Source: CAJCJE01 sp963818685 (lineage in GTDB: Bacteria; Actinomycetota; Actinomycetes; Mycobacteriales; Pseudonocardiaceae). From it: a stretch of DNA of 64,000 bases. Positions 22,438 through 31,129 of the stretch are shown here, piece by piece. The position numbers and the translations under genes are program-made. Every line of letters begins with the position of its first letter. Positions within the stretch are counted from its first letter, which is position 1. The notes beneath the pieces are model-generated. The model did not search any database. It saw only the letters and a program-made list of their open reading frames with translations, and was not told the origin of the DNA. The DNA lies in NCBI GenBank assembly GCA_963818685.1, contig CAWFTJ010000007.1:372001-436000 (forward strand). Reading direction: 5' to 3'.

Positions 22438-24465
22438 GTGGCGGATGAGGCACGTCCGGCGAACGCGATCACCGGCGACGTGGCCGGCCAGGCAGTGCAG
22501 GCCGGTGCCATTCACGGTGACGTGCACTTCTACCAACAAATCACCGACACCACCGGTCCCGTGGTGCCGCGTCAACTGTTGACGCCGCCGAGCAACTTCG
22601 CTAACCGCGGCGCCGAACTGTCCACTTTAGATAAACTGCTCGCCGGTAATCGGTCGAAGGTTATCGTATTGAAGGGTCCCGGCGGTGTTGGCAAGACCGC
22701 CTTGGCACTGTACTGGTTGGACCGGCTCGCCGGACAATTCCCCGATGGTCAACTCTATGCGGACTTGACGTTGTCCGACGGCGAACCCGTTCTTGTCGAC
22801 GACGTACTCGGCCAGTTTCTGCGCGCGCTCGGCGTGGCGCCGCACCGCGTGCCAGCCGGCCTTGCCGAGCGCGCCGCGCTGTACCGGTCGGTCACCTCGG
22901 GCCTGCGGCTCGCCGTGCTGTTGGACGACGCGGTGTCGGCCGCGCAGGTGCGGGTGCTGCTGCCCGCGTCGACCGGCGCGGTCGTGGTGACCAGCAGACG
23001 CGCGCTGCCCGGCCTGGTCGCGACGGGCGCGCTGAGCCTGCCGATCGACCCGTTGGATGAGCAGGCCGCCCTCGACCTGCTCGCCGGCAGCATCGGCACG
23101 GCGCGCGTGCACGAGGAGGCCACACCCGCCCGCCAACTCGTCGACCTGTGCGCGGGACTGCCGCTGGCGTTGTGTGTTGCCGGCGCCCGAGTCGCGCTGC
23201 GGCCGCGCAGGCCGCTGACCCGGCTCGTCGACGAACTCAACGACGAGCGCAGGCGCCTTGACGCGCTGTCCGTGTCCGACGACCTGTCCGTGCGCACCAC
23301 CTTCGACCTCGCCTATGCCGGTCTTTCGCCCGCTCAGCAACGTGTCTACCGCGCCATGGGCACGCACCCCGGCGTGCTGTTCGGGCCGGAGGTCGTCGCG
23401 GCGGCGACCGGCGCGTCCGCCGAGTCGCTGATCGAGGAACTGGTCGACGCCAGCCTGGTCGAGGAGGTCGCCGACGACCGGTACCGCCTGCACGACCTGG
23501 TCCGGGTGCACGCCCGCGATCAGGCCGGTGCGGCCGAACGAGCCGAGTTCCTGCGGCTGATCGTTGGCTGGTACCTGCACGCGACCCGTGCTGCGGCAGC
23601 CCTGGTGATGCCGGCAAGAGCAGTCCTGCCCGCGGACACCGAGGGCACCCTCCCCGACGGCCTCGATGATGTCGAGTCGGCGCTGGACTGGCAGGAGCGC
23701 AACCGCGTCACCCTGATCGAGGTCATCGGCGCCGCCGCCGGCGCTGGCCTGGCTCACGAGGCGTACCTGCTCGCCGACGCGTTGCAGACGCTGTTCATCG
23801 TGCACCGGCACGATCGCGACGTGGTCACCGTCGGCCAGATCGTGCTCGATCACCTCGACGATCCGGTCGCCGTGGCCAGGATGCGCAAACGTGTCGCGCG
23901 CGCCCAAGCCGCACTCGGCGACGAACACAGCGCGCTCGCGCAGGCAACGGAGATGCTGAACACCGCCCGGCAGCAGCACGACCGTCGAGCCGAGGCGAAC
24001 GCCCTGCGCAGCCTCGCCCTGCTGCACGCCCGCTTCGGCCGGTACGCGGCGGCCGTCGCCGAGTTCGAGGCGGCGTTGGCCATCCAGCGCGATCTCGGCC
24101 GGGACCGAGGGCGGGCGCTGTCGCTGATCGATCTCGGCCTCACCTTGCTCGAACTCGACCGCTTCGCCGAAGCCGTCGACCGACTGACCGAGGCAAGGCA
24201 CGCCTTCGCCCAACTCCCCGCGACCGACGACTACAACGAGGCCCGCGCCGACGCCGCACTCGGCGCGGCCCTCGCCGGCACCGGGTCATTCGGGCAGGCG
24301 CGTCGGTTGCTGGCCGACGCGCTGCGCAGGTTCACCGCGCAGCACGCCGACCACCAGACCGCGCGCACCCATCGCTGGCTCGCCGACCTCGCCCGCCGCA
24401 CCGGTGACGAGAACGCGGCCCGCGAGCACACCGAGGCAGCCGATCGGCTCAGCGCAGCCGAGTGA
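22438..24465 (+). CDS. STAND (NB-ARC/TPR) NLR-like protein with N-terminal amyloid-type motif
   Basis: 675 residues from the GTG at 22438 (GGGGGG upstream). Residues 9-31 carry a Gly/Val-spaced motif with core AVQAGAIHGDVHF. NB-ARC domain: P-loop KGPGGVGKTALALYW (~80), Walker B LAVLLDDAV, GLPLAL motif, and winged-helix ending RYRLHDLVRVHA. The C-terminal ~230 residues are TPR-like helices. There is no DNA-binding domain, so this is not a SARP. In bacterial NLRs such motifs nucleate amyloid signalling to a small effector carrying the same motif; the matching motif here is at the C-terminus of the 63111 protein, 39 kb away. The 3' end overlaps the convergent pfkB gene by 17 bases. Confidence 0.88.
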   Translation: MADEARPANAITGDVAGQAVQAGAIHGDVHFYQQITDTTGPVVPRQLLTPPSNFANRGAELSTLDKLLAGNRSKVIVLKGPGGVGKTALALYWLDRLAGQFPDGQLYADLTLSDGEPVLVDDVLGQFLRALGVAPHRVPAGLAERAALYRSVTSGLRLAVLLDDAVSAAQVRVLLPASTGAVVVTSRRALPGLVATGALSLPIDPLDEQAALDLLAGSIGTARVHEEATPARQLVDLCAGLPLALCVAGARVALRPRRPLTRLVDELNDERRRLDALSVSDDLSVRTTFDLAYAGLSPAQQRVYRAMGTHPGVLFGPEVVAAATGASAESLIEELVDASLVEEVADDRYRLHDLVRVHARDQAGAAERAEFLRLIVGWYLHATRAAAALVMPARAVLPADTEGTLPDGLDDVESALDWQERNRVTLIEVIGAAAGAGLAHEAYLLADALQTLFIVHRHDRDVVTVGQIVLDHLDDPVAVARMRKRVARAQAALGDEHSALAQATEMLNTARQQHDRRAEANALRSLALLHARFGRYAAAVAEFEAALAIQRDLGRDRGRALSLIDLGLTLLELDRFAEAVDRLTEARHAFAQLPATDDYNEARADAALGAALAGTGSFGQARRLLADALRRFTAQHADHQTARTHRWLADLARRTGDENAAREHTEAADRLSAAE

Positions 24466-25375
24466 TGTCCGGCAACCCGTGCTCCGCGCGCAGCGTCGCC
24501 AACTGCCCGGCCGACACCGCGCTTCGCCGTTCCGGTGATGCCCCGATGAACCACCCCGCGGTCAACACCGCATGTCGCATCGCGTCCACCACGTCGCCGG
24601 ACGCCACGTAGTGGTGCACGAACGAGCCGAGCAGCGTGTCGCCGGCCCCGCTCAGGCACCGCACGCCGCGTGGCGCGGTCGGCCGCACCTGCCAGATCGC
24701 GCCGGTGTCCCGAATGCCGACCACCGCGCCGTCCGCACCACAGCCGACCAGCACGACCAGGGTGCCGAACCGCTGCCACACCTGGCTGACCCAGTCCTGC
24801 GCCGAACCGGGCAGGCCCTCGTGTGAACAGGCGAGCACGTGCGCCTCGGCCATCCACGGCTGGTTGTGCTCGCTGGCCACGCTGTCGACGATGTGCAGGT
24901 CGGTGGCGAAGGGCAGACCTCGCTCGACCGCGACCGGGATCAACGGGCGGGTGAACGCGATGTTGGTCAGCACCGCGAAATCACAGCCGTCGGACGCCGT
25001 CGCGAACAACGTCGCCGGGTAGCGCAGGCGCGGCGTCGACCGCAGATCGCTCACGCCGGACCGCGTGCCGTCCCGGTCGTAGAGCACGACCGACCGAGGC
25101 TGCGCGGCGCAGTGCAACGTGGTCGGCCCATACGGGCCGTGCCTGCGTAACGAGCCAATCGCCAGCGCGCCGAGCGGATCGCTGCCGACATACGTGGCGA
25201 ACACGACCTCGTCGCCGAGTTCCTGCAACGTCCGCGTCACCTGCCAGCCGGAGCCACCGGGTGCCACGCTGAGCCCACCGTTGTGCCTCGCGCTGGACAC
25301 CAGCGGCACAGGAAACCGTTCGACCTGCCGGCTGACGCTGATCGTCACTACGCCGGCCACCGCGACCCTGCTCAT
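24449..25375 (-). CDS. PfkB-family carbohydrate/nucleoside kinase
   Basis: 308 residues from the ATG at 25375 (GGAGAGAAACG ribosome site). N-terminal NGGLSVAPGGSGWQVTRTLQ resembles the PfkB glycine-rich substrate site; the C-terminal signature is CLSGAGDTLLGSFVHHY with the catalytic Asp of GAGD. It likely phosphorylates a sugar or nucleoside. It is the last gene of a three-gene unit in which every junction is a 4-base ATGA overlap, so it probably acts on the product of the upstream GT-B-like protein. Confidence 0.9.
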   Translation of the reverse strand: MSRVAVAGVVTISVSRQVERFPVPLVSSARHNGGLSVAPGGSGWQVTRTLQELGDEVVFATYVGSDPLGALAIGSLRRHGPYGPTTLHCAAQPRSVVLYDRDGTRSGVSDLRSTPRLRYPATLFATASDGCDFAVLTNIAFTRPLIPVAVERGLPFATDLHIVDSVASEHNQPWMAEAHVLACSHEGLPGSAQDWVSQVWQRFGTLVVLVGCGADGAVVGIRDTGAIWQVRPTAPRGVRCLSGAGDTLLGSFVHHYVASGDVVDAMRHAVLTAGWFIGASPERRSAVSAGQLATLRAEHGLPDITRLR

Positions 25376-25548
25376 CGTTTCTCTCCTCGGACGACAACGC
25401 ACGCGATCAGACAACCCGGATAGCGCAACAACAACTCCTCGGCAAGACATGCCGCCGCCGCGGCGGTCTCGGCGTCGGCGAGGATGATGTCCGCGCTGTG
25501 CAACCAGTTCTTCGGCGAATCCACGCTCGCCACCACGAAATCACTCAT
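25372..25548 (-). CDS. 58-residue protein between GT-B-like and PfkB genes
   Basis: The ATG at 25548 overlaps the upstream stop (ATGA) and its own stop overlaps the pfkB start (ATGA), which is strong evidence that it is translated. It begins MSDFVVASVDSPKNWLHSAD, continues with an Ala-rich helix (AETAAAAACLAEELLLRYPG) and ends CLIACVVVRGEKR. No family recognised. It is too short for an enzyme and could be an adaptor or subunit of the flanking enzymes. Confidence 0.75.
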   Translation of the reverse strand: MSDFVVASVDSPKNWLHSADIILADAETAAAAACLAEELLLRYPGCLIACVVVRGEKR

Positions 25549-26705
25549 GGCGCCGGCACCGCCTCGACGATCGGCGCGGTGGCCGGCTCTGCCAGGTCGA
25601 GCAGGCGGTACATGGCCGCGCGCAACCGTTGGTGTGCCTGCCCTGCAAAGGATGTGAGCCGGTCGCGCACCTCCTCGGCCAGGTCGGCGTTCGGTTCGGG
25701 CTGCTCGTCGACCGGCCGGTCCGGCTGCCAGCGCGTCGCGTGCGTGCGCAGGTGTTCCTGAGCCGAACCGGAGGCGAGCGCGGCGCCGGTGTCGACGTAG
25801 CGGATCGGGCGACCGATCGCGGCCGCGTAGGTGGACACCGAACCGTGGTCGCCGACGACCTGATCCGCGGCCACCAGCACGCCGCGCCAATCCCTGGTCG
25901 GCTGGAACAGCATCAACCCTGCCGCGCGCGCCCGCGCCAGCCAGGCCCCCAGTTGACGTCGACCGTGCGCCCACGCCGCAGGATGCAGCAGCATGGCAAC
26001 GCGGTACCGCTTCGGGTCGAGCGTGCACACGATGTCCGTCACCAGATCGGGAAAACGGCCGAACAGACCGCCCGTCCCCCAGGTCGACGCGATGACGACG
26101 AGCTGCTGATCCGGCTCGATGCCGAGCGCGGCCCGATACGCCGCACGCCGGCCGAGGCTGACGCACAACCGGTCGTAGCACGGATCGCCCATGACCTCGG
26201 CGACCGGCAGCGCGGCCGGACACTGCTCGGCCAGCAGGTCGTGTTGTGCCTGGTGCGACAGGACGATCGACGCCGGCAGTAGGCGCCCTCGTGCGATCAG
26301 CTCGTTGCGGCCCAACCCGTACACCGCGCCCAACTCCGACGGCGAGCGCTTCCCGTAACCCGCGCCGTGCGGCAACAGCAGCACCGGTGCGTGCAGTCGC
26401 CCGATGCCGCCGGACCAGGCGGCCAGCGCGAGATCGAACCGCTCGCGCGTCGCCTGCTGCCACGGAATGATCGCAGCGTCGATATCACGGAGAAAGCGCG
26501 GCACGTCAACATCGAAAACATCAGGTGCGGCAGTAAAGACGACTTGGATTCGCGGATCGGATTCGACAAGATCAATGATGTCCAGCAGGCGCTGACCGGC
26601 GACAATCGTGTGCACCGCGACGAGCACGGTGCGGGTTGTTTTCCTCGTCAACCAATCTGGCGCGTCGATGCCGACCGGCAGCTGCGCCCAGTTCCCTTCC
26701 TCCAT
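25545..26705 (-). CDS. GT-B-fold, CDP-glycerol glycerophosphotransferase-like protein
   Basis: 386 residues from the ATG at 26705, preceded by GGGAGGGAACGACG. Visible features: an N-terminal Rossmann-like TVLVAVHTIVAGQRLLDII, VLLLPHGAGYGKRSP, VVIASTWGTGGLFGRFPDL and VVGDHGSVSTYAAAIGRP (a GDxSxxxYE-like loop near residue 300, as in TagF/CDP-glycerophosphotransferases). It probably transfers a nucleotide-activated polyol or sugar, though substrate is unknown. First gene of a coupled operon with the 58-residue protein and the PfkB kinase. Confidence 0.7.
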   Translation of the reverse strand: MEEGNWAQLPVGIDAPDWLTRKTTRTVLVAVHTIVAGQRLLDIIDLVESDPRIQVVFTAAPDVFDVDVPRFLRDIDAAIIPWQQATRERFDLALAAWSGGIGRLHAPVLLLPHGAGYGKRSPSELGAVYGLGRNELIARGRLLPASIVLSHQAQHDLLAEQCPAALPVAEVMGDPCYDRLCVSLGRRAAYRAALGIEPDQQLVVIASTWGTGGLFGRFPDLVTDIVCTLDPKRYRVAMLLHPAAWAHGRRQLGAWLARARAAGLMLFQPTRDWRGVLVAADQVVGDHGSVSTYAAAIGRPIRYVDTGAALASGSAQEHLRTHATRWQPDRPVDEQPEPNADLAEEVRDRLTSFAGQAHQRLRAAMYRLLDLAEPATAPIVEAVPAP

Positions 26706-27027
26706 CGTCGTTCCCTCCCGGTTTCGCGAAGAATGTCGGAGCGAGAATCGGCGGTAGGAGGGGTCATTTCTGTCGCGATCATGGGAACATTCCACTGACA
26801 TCGCAGGTCAAATACCGTGGTCAAGCCAATGCGCTGCCGATGGAGCCAGCCGAATCGTGTTGGCGCTGCCATCAAGTTGTCAACTCGATGACAGGAAGTG
26901 GTCAGGCCACTCGAAAGGACTATCGAAGGCAACAGCTTGGTCTCATTGTTCGGCAAAACCGCGCGCGCCCCGGAATAGCCGCGCGAAACTGACCGGTAGT
27001 CCTGAAGTCCGGCGAGGGGCGGCGCTG
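26706..27027. other. 322-bp divergent intergenic region
   Basis: Lower GC than its surroundings and without a supportable ORF. It contains an inverted repeat TGTCA-N6-TGACA at 26878-26893, a possible site for the AfsR-like regulator or another factor. It must hold the promoters of both the GT-B operon and the 27028 regulator. No clear -35/-10 pair was assigned. Confidence 0.5.
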
Positions 27028-29958
27028 GTGTTGATCAGCGTTTTTACCATATTGGGCCGCGTGGCGTATTCCGTCGGCGGCGAACTGCGCGCGGATTGGC
27101 CACCGAAGCTCCAGGCTGTCGTCGGTGCGCTGCTGATTCAGCGCGGCCGTCCGATATCCCGGACACAACTCGCGCAATGGGTGTGGCCGGAGGAGGAGAT
27201 ACCGGCGAACCTCAGCGGGACCCTGCACACCTATGTCGGCCGCATCAGGAAAATACTCGAACAGGCGGATGGTGGCGCGAAACTGGTCAGCCGCTCCGGC
27301 ATGCTCCGCATCGACGTCGACCCGAACCTCGTCGACTACCACGCCTTCCGGGTCGCCGCCGAGCAGGCCCGCACGGCGCTCGGCCGAGGTGATCCGCAGG
27401 GCGCGTTGGCCAGCGCGTCGGCCGCGATCGGCCTGTGGCAAAGCGAAGGTCCGCTCGCCGGCCTTTCCTCGGCCAAGGTCGACAACTGGCGGCGCTGCGT
27501 GATCGACGACGAATGGCTGCCCGCGCAGGACACCTTGTTGTCCGCGTTGCTGAGGCTTCGCGAGTTCGACAAGGCGCAAGCTCTCCTGAACGACCTGCAA
27601 CGCGACCATCCCGACAATCACCTGCTCATCGCGCGCCGCCTGGAAACCCTGCACGGCCTCGGCCGGATCGACCACGCGACGAGATACTTCCGCGAGAAGT
27701 GGAAAATGTTGCGTGAGCAAGGAGAAGACGTCGCCGCCGACGAACTCATGCGACTTCACGAACGCTCGCTCAACCAGCCAACCACCGTCCCCACCACCCT
27801 TCCCACCGCGACCACGGTGCCCACCGTCAAATCCCCACCCCCGCTCCGACATCGACTCCCGCCCGACGTCCGAACATTCGTCGGACGCGAGGCATACCTG
27901 GCCAAACTCGACGCCGTCGCCGTGAGCGCGACCGGCGTCCGCAGACCGAGCCTCGTCGTGCTCGACGGCCAAGCCGGCGTCGGCAAGACCGCCCTCGCAC
28001 TGCACTGGGCGCACCGGCTCGGCAGCGCCGAAGCCGTGTTCTACTACGATCTCCAGGGTTTCAGCGCAGGCCCACGGCATGAGGCCGAGGAGGTCATCGA
28101 CGAACTCCTCGCCGCCCTCGACTACCCGGTCGAACGCCTTGCCACGTCGGCCCAGCGCCGCCGCAAACTCCGCGACCTGCTCGCCGAACGGCCGCTGACC
28201 GTGGTCCTGGACAACGTCGCGGAATCCGAACACGTCAGCGACCTGCTGCCGTTGCTCGCGGACTGCACGGTCCTGCTCACCAGTCGCCGACGGCTGACCG
28301 TCCTGCAAACCCTCCTGCACCCCAACGCACTGTCGATCACGCCGCTGGCCACGCACGAGGGCGCCGCCCTGCTCACCGAACTGATGGGCAGACGCGCCGA
28401 GCGCGCACCGCAGGTCGTCACCACGTTGGCTCAGCTCAGCGGCGGCTTGCCGATGGCGCTCCAGGTCATCGCGCACCACGCAGAACAGCATCCCGACGTC
28501 CCGCTCACCGCGATCAGCGATGACCTGCGCGACGACGTGACCACCCTGCTCAGGCTCGGCGAGGACGGTGACCTGCCCGCGGTCAGCCTCCGTGCGCTGT
28601 TCGACATGTCCTACAACAAACTGTCTCCGGTCGAACAGGACCTGTTCGCCGCCATCGCCCTACACCCCGGCCACGAGATCAGCCTCCCTGCCGCAGCCGC
28701 CCTGGTCGGCCAGCCACTCGCGACTGTCCGCAAAGGACTTGACGCGCTCTGCGGCGCGCACATGCTCGAACCCGCCAGCAACAGCATCCGCCGCTACCGC
28801 CTGCACGACCTGCTCCGCTCCTTCGGCCAGTTGCGCGCGGCGGCAAGAGACAAGAAGATCAACGACCGCGCCCAGCTGCGCCTGCTCAGCTGGTACCTGC
28901 ACAGCAGCTTCGCGGCCAGCAAAACCATGTTCCCGCACCGGATTCGGCCCGACCTGATTCCAGTCGAGCCGAACGTCGTACCGATGGAATTCGCGAGTGA
29001 GCGACAGGCCGCTACCTGGCTGCTCGACGAGCGCGAGAACATGTTGGTCGTGATCATCTGGGCCCAGAGTGGATATCCGTCCTATGCGGCCAGACTACCG
29101 TCCAATTTGTACAGAATACTGCGCCAGTACGGCCACTACGCCGACGCGCGGGACGCGTACGGCGTCGCCATCCATGCCGCTCAGGTAATCGGTGATCTCG
29201 AACTGGAAGCTGGTTCCCGGCACGATCTTGGCGAGATCCTGCTCGTGATGGGGGAGAAGGATGCGGCAAGCCAGGAATTCATGCGCGCCTCTGCCCTCGC
29301 CCAATGCGCCGGCAGCGATGTCGGCATCGCGATGTCCACGGCCGATCTCGCCGGCATCGCGATCAGGAAAGGTAAGTTCGACGAAGGGATCGAGCTGTAC
29401 CATGCCGCGCTCGATCGGGCGAAATCCGCGAACCTGACCGAACCGCAGGCCGGCATCCTGCTCAAGCTCGGCCAGGCATATCGCGGCAACGGAGCGCGAA
29501 TGAAAGCGTTTCCGTATTTTCAGCAGGCGTTGTGGCTGGTCGACTCGCTACACGATGCTCAGCTGCTCATCAGGACGCTCGTACCGCTTGCCGAGTTGTG
29601 CGCCGAACTCGGTGACCACGCTGGCGCGCAGGTCCATGCCTTTCGCGCGCTGCAACTGCTGAGGGCCAACCAGGATATCGAGGAGGCACCCGCAGTATTC
29701 CTGGCGCTGGCCAGGGTCAGCGCGGCGCTCGGTCGGCGTGACGACGTGAAGCGGCACGCCCGCCAGGCGATTCGGTTCGCCAGGGAACGCAAGAACGTGC
29801 GGATCGAGGCCGAGTCGCTGGAGACGCTGGCCGACAGCCTCGCACCGGAGACTGCCGATGGCGCGCGTGAGGGCTGGTCGCTGGCCCGCGAGATCTACCT
29901 GGACCTCGGCGAACGTGAACACATTGCGCGTCTTGACAGGAAACTTGGCAATCAGTGA
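27028..29958 (+). CDS. AfsR/SARP-like regulator (BTAD-NB-ARC-TPR)
   Basis: 976 residues from the GTG at 27028 (GAGGGGCGG upstream). An N-terminal winged-helix (RPISRTQLAQWVW, LHTYVGRIRKIL) is followed by a BTAD domain to about residue 245, a Thr/Pro-rich linker (TTVPTTLPTATTVPTV), an NB-ARC ATPase (P-loop DGQAGVGKTALALHW, GGLPMAL, RYRLHDLL) and C-terminal TPRs. AfsR-type proteins activate secondary-metabolite genes by binding direct repeats at -35 regions. The N-terminus is shorter than in typical SARPs. Its divergent neighbours, the GT-B/PfkB operon, are the nearest candidate targets. Confidence 0.9.
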   Translation: MLISVFTILGRVAYSVGGELRADWPPKLQAVVGALLIQRGRPISRTQLAQWVWPEEEIPANLSGTLHTYVGRIRKILEQADGGAKLVSRSGMLRIDVDPNLVDYHAFRVAAEQARTALGRGDPQGALASASAAIGLWQSEGPLAGLSSAKVDNWRRCVIDDEWLPAQDTLLSALLRLREFDKAQALLNDLQRDHPDNHLLIARRLETLHGLGRIDHATRYFREKWKMLREQGEDVAADELMRLHERSLNQPTTVPTTLPTATTVPTVKSPPPLRHRLPPDVRTFVGREAYLAKLDAVAVSATGVRRPSLVVLDGQAGVGKTALALHWAHRLGSAEAVFYYDLQGFSAGPRHEAEEVIDELLAALDYPVERLATSAQRRRKLRDLLAERPLTVVLDNVAESEHVSDLLPLLADCTVLLTSRRRLTVLQTLLHPNALSITPLATHEGAALLTELMGRRAERAPQVVTTLAQLSGGLPMALQVIAHHAEQHPDVPLTAISDDLRDDVTTLLRLGEDGDLPAVSLRALFDMSYNKLSPVEQDLFAAIALHPGHEISLPAAAALVGQPLATVRKGLDALCGAHMLEPASNSIRRYRLHDLLRSFGQLRAAARDKKINDRAQLRLLSWYLHSSFAASKTMFPHRIRPDLIPVEPNVVPMEFASERQAATWLLDERENMLVVIIWAQSGYPSYAARLPSNLYRILRQYGHYADARDAYGVAIHAAQVIGDLELEAGSRHDLGEILLVMGEKDAASQEFMRASALAQCAGSDVGIAMSTADLAGIAIRKGKFDEGIELYHAALDRAKSANLTEPQAGILLKLGQAYRGNGARMKAFPYFQQALWLVDSLHDAQLLIRTLVPLAELCAELGDHAGAQVHAFRALQLLRANQDIEEAPAVFLALARVSAALGRRDDVKRHARQAIRFARERKNVRIEAESLETLADSLAPETADGAREGWSLAREIYLDLGEREHIARLDRKLGNQ

Positions 29959-30203
29959 CACTGGCTGCCGAAATCCATTCGGCCCGTGCAAATGACGCTG
30001 ACGGCAGCGCATAACTGGACTGGTCGGTCTCGGAAGATCCGCTGGTCGCCTTGATTTCTTGGGTAGTACATGGATGCTGGCTACTAGAATCGGAGCGATC
30101 ACAGTCTAGATTGTTCTTGCGGCCAGTGACAGCGGTCGGTTATCGTCTCCGCAATCGAAGATCGTCTTCGAGGAACGGTCCAGTGTTGGATGAGGAGACT
30201 CGA

Positions 30204-30314
30204 GTGCCGAACCGGGCTCTTGTGTGGTTACTGCCCGCTCTGGCGTCGCTCGCAATCGCGAGTGCCGCATGCTCTCCGTACATCTGGGAGCCCTTCCTTC
30301 GTAGAGGGGCATAG
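30204..30314 (+). CDS. 36-residue putative lipopeptide or signal-peptide protein
   Basis: GTG at 30204 is preceded by a perfect GAGGAG six bases away. The product starts MPNRALVWLLPALASLAIAS and continues AACSPYIWEPFLRRGA: a basic N-terminus, a hydrophobic core, a lipobox-like SAAC and a short tail. It lies 245 bases downstream of the AfsR-like gene on the same strand. No family recognised; afsR in Streptomyces is followed by the small gene afsS, but there is no sequence resemblance that I can see. Confidence 0.45.
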   Translation: MPNRALVWLLPALASLAIASAACSPYIWEPFLRRGA

Positions 30315-30448
30315 CGACTGAGGGTGTGCATGAAGCCCGGAGATCCACCCGATATGGTGGCTCCGATAGGGTGAACCGACCGGTGCAGGCCGCTGTGAGA
30401 GGCGGCGCGGCCCGCACCGGCGAGAAACGAAGGGTTAATGACGAAATA

Positions 30449-30967
30449 TCAGGCGCAATTCACTGCGGTCGCGGGCGACGTGCCGAACAGCGCACCTTCG
30501 TTGTTGGTGTCACTGTTGTATTCGTCGTAGTCGTAGAAATTGAAATCGATGGTCTGCGTGCCGCAGGCGGAATCCGGGAGCACCTCGTAGGTCAGGGTGA
30601 CGGTCTGGCTCGCGGTGGGTGCGATGGGCGGATTGTCGTACCACGCAACGGTTTGGCCTGCGGTGTTGCACCAGCTGTCGTTGCCGGAACAGCTCTGGTA
30701 GGCGAAGTCGAGTCCGGTCTCGTGGGCGGTCGCATAATCCGGACTCAGCGATTCGTAGATGAAGTTGACGTCGGTGGCCTGGGTGTTGGTGAACTGCACC
30801 GTGACGGTGACGGTTTGGCCTGGTGTCACGGATGTGGAACCGACCGTGACGGAGATTTCCGGGGTGGCGTCGGCGAAGGCGGGGGCGGCGAAGCCGACTA
30901 AACTGATGGCGACGGCTGCGATGACAACACATAATCTTCGTCTGAGACGAGTGGTTTTTCTTCGCAT
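30449..30967 (-). CDS. secreted protein with one Ig-like (DUF11-type) domain
   Basis: 172 residues. The basic N-terminus and hydrophobic core (LCVVIAAVAISLVGFAAPAFA) form a clear Sec signal peptide ending AFA. The mature part, ISVTVGSTSVTPGQTVTVTV through VTLTYEVLPDSACGTQTIDF, is beta-rich and like the CARDB/DUF11 extracellular domains. It contains four or five cysteines that could form disulfides. Function unknown; perhaps a surface adhesin or enzyme accessory. Weak ribosome site. Confidence 0.8.
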   Translation of the reverse strand: MRRKTTRLRRRLCVVIAAVAISLVGFAAPAFADATPEISVTVGSTSVTPGQTVTVTVQFTNTQATDVNFIYESLSPDYATAHETGLDFAYQSCSGNDSWCNTAGQTVAWYDNPPIAPTASQTVTLTYEVLPDSACGTQTIDFNFYDYDEYNSDTNNEGALFGTSPATAVNCA

Positions 30968-31129
30968 GGATCGAAGATATAGAGCGGATTCGCTTTCGTC
31001 TGCCGCTGAACGGATGTAGCCGACTCAGCCGAGCGGGACGCCGCCGGGGGCTCGAACCGTGCGCCGTTATCATGAGCCGGCAGCTGGCCTGCCATCGGCT
31101 CCCGTTCCGTCGACGGCTGGTGTCGCATA

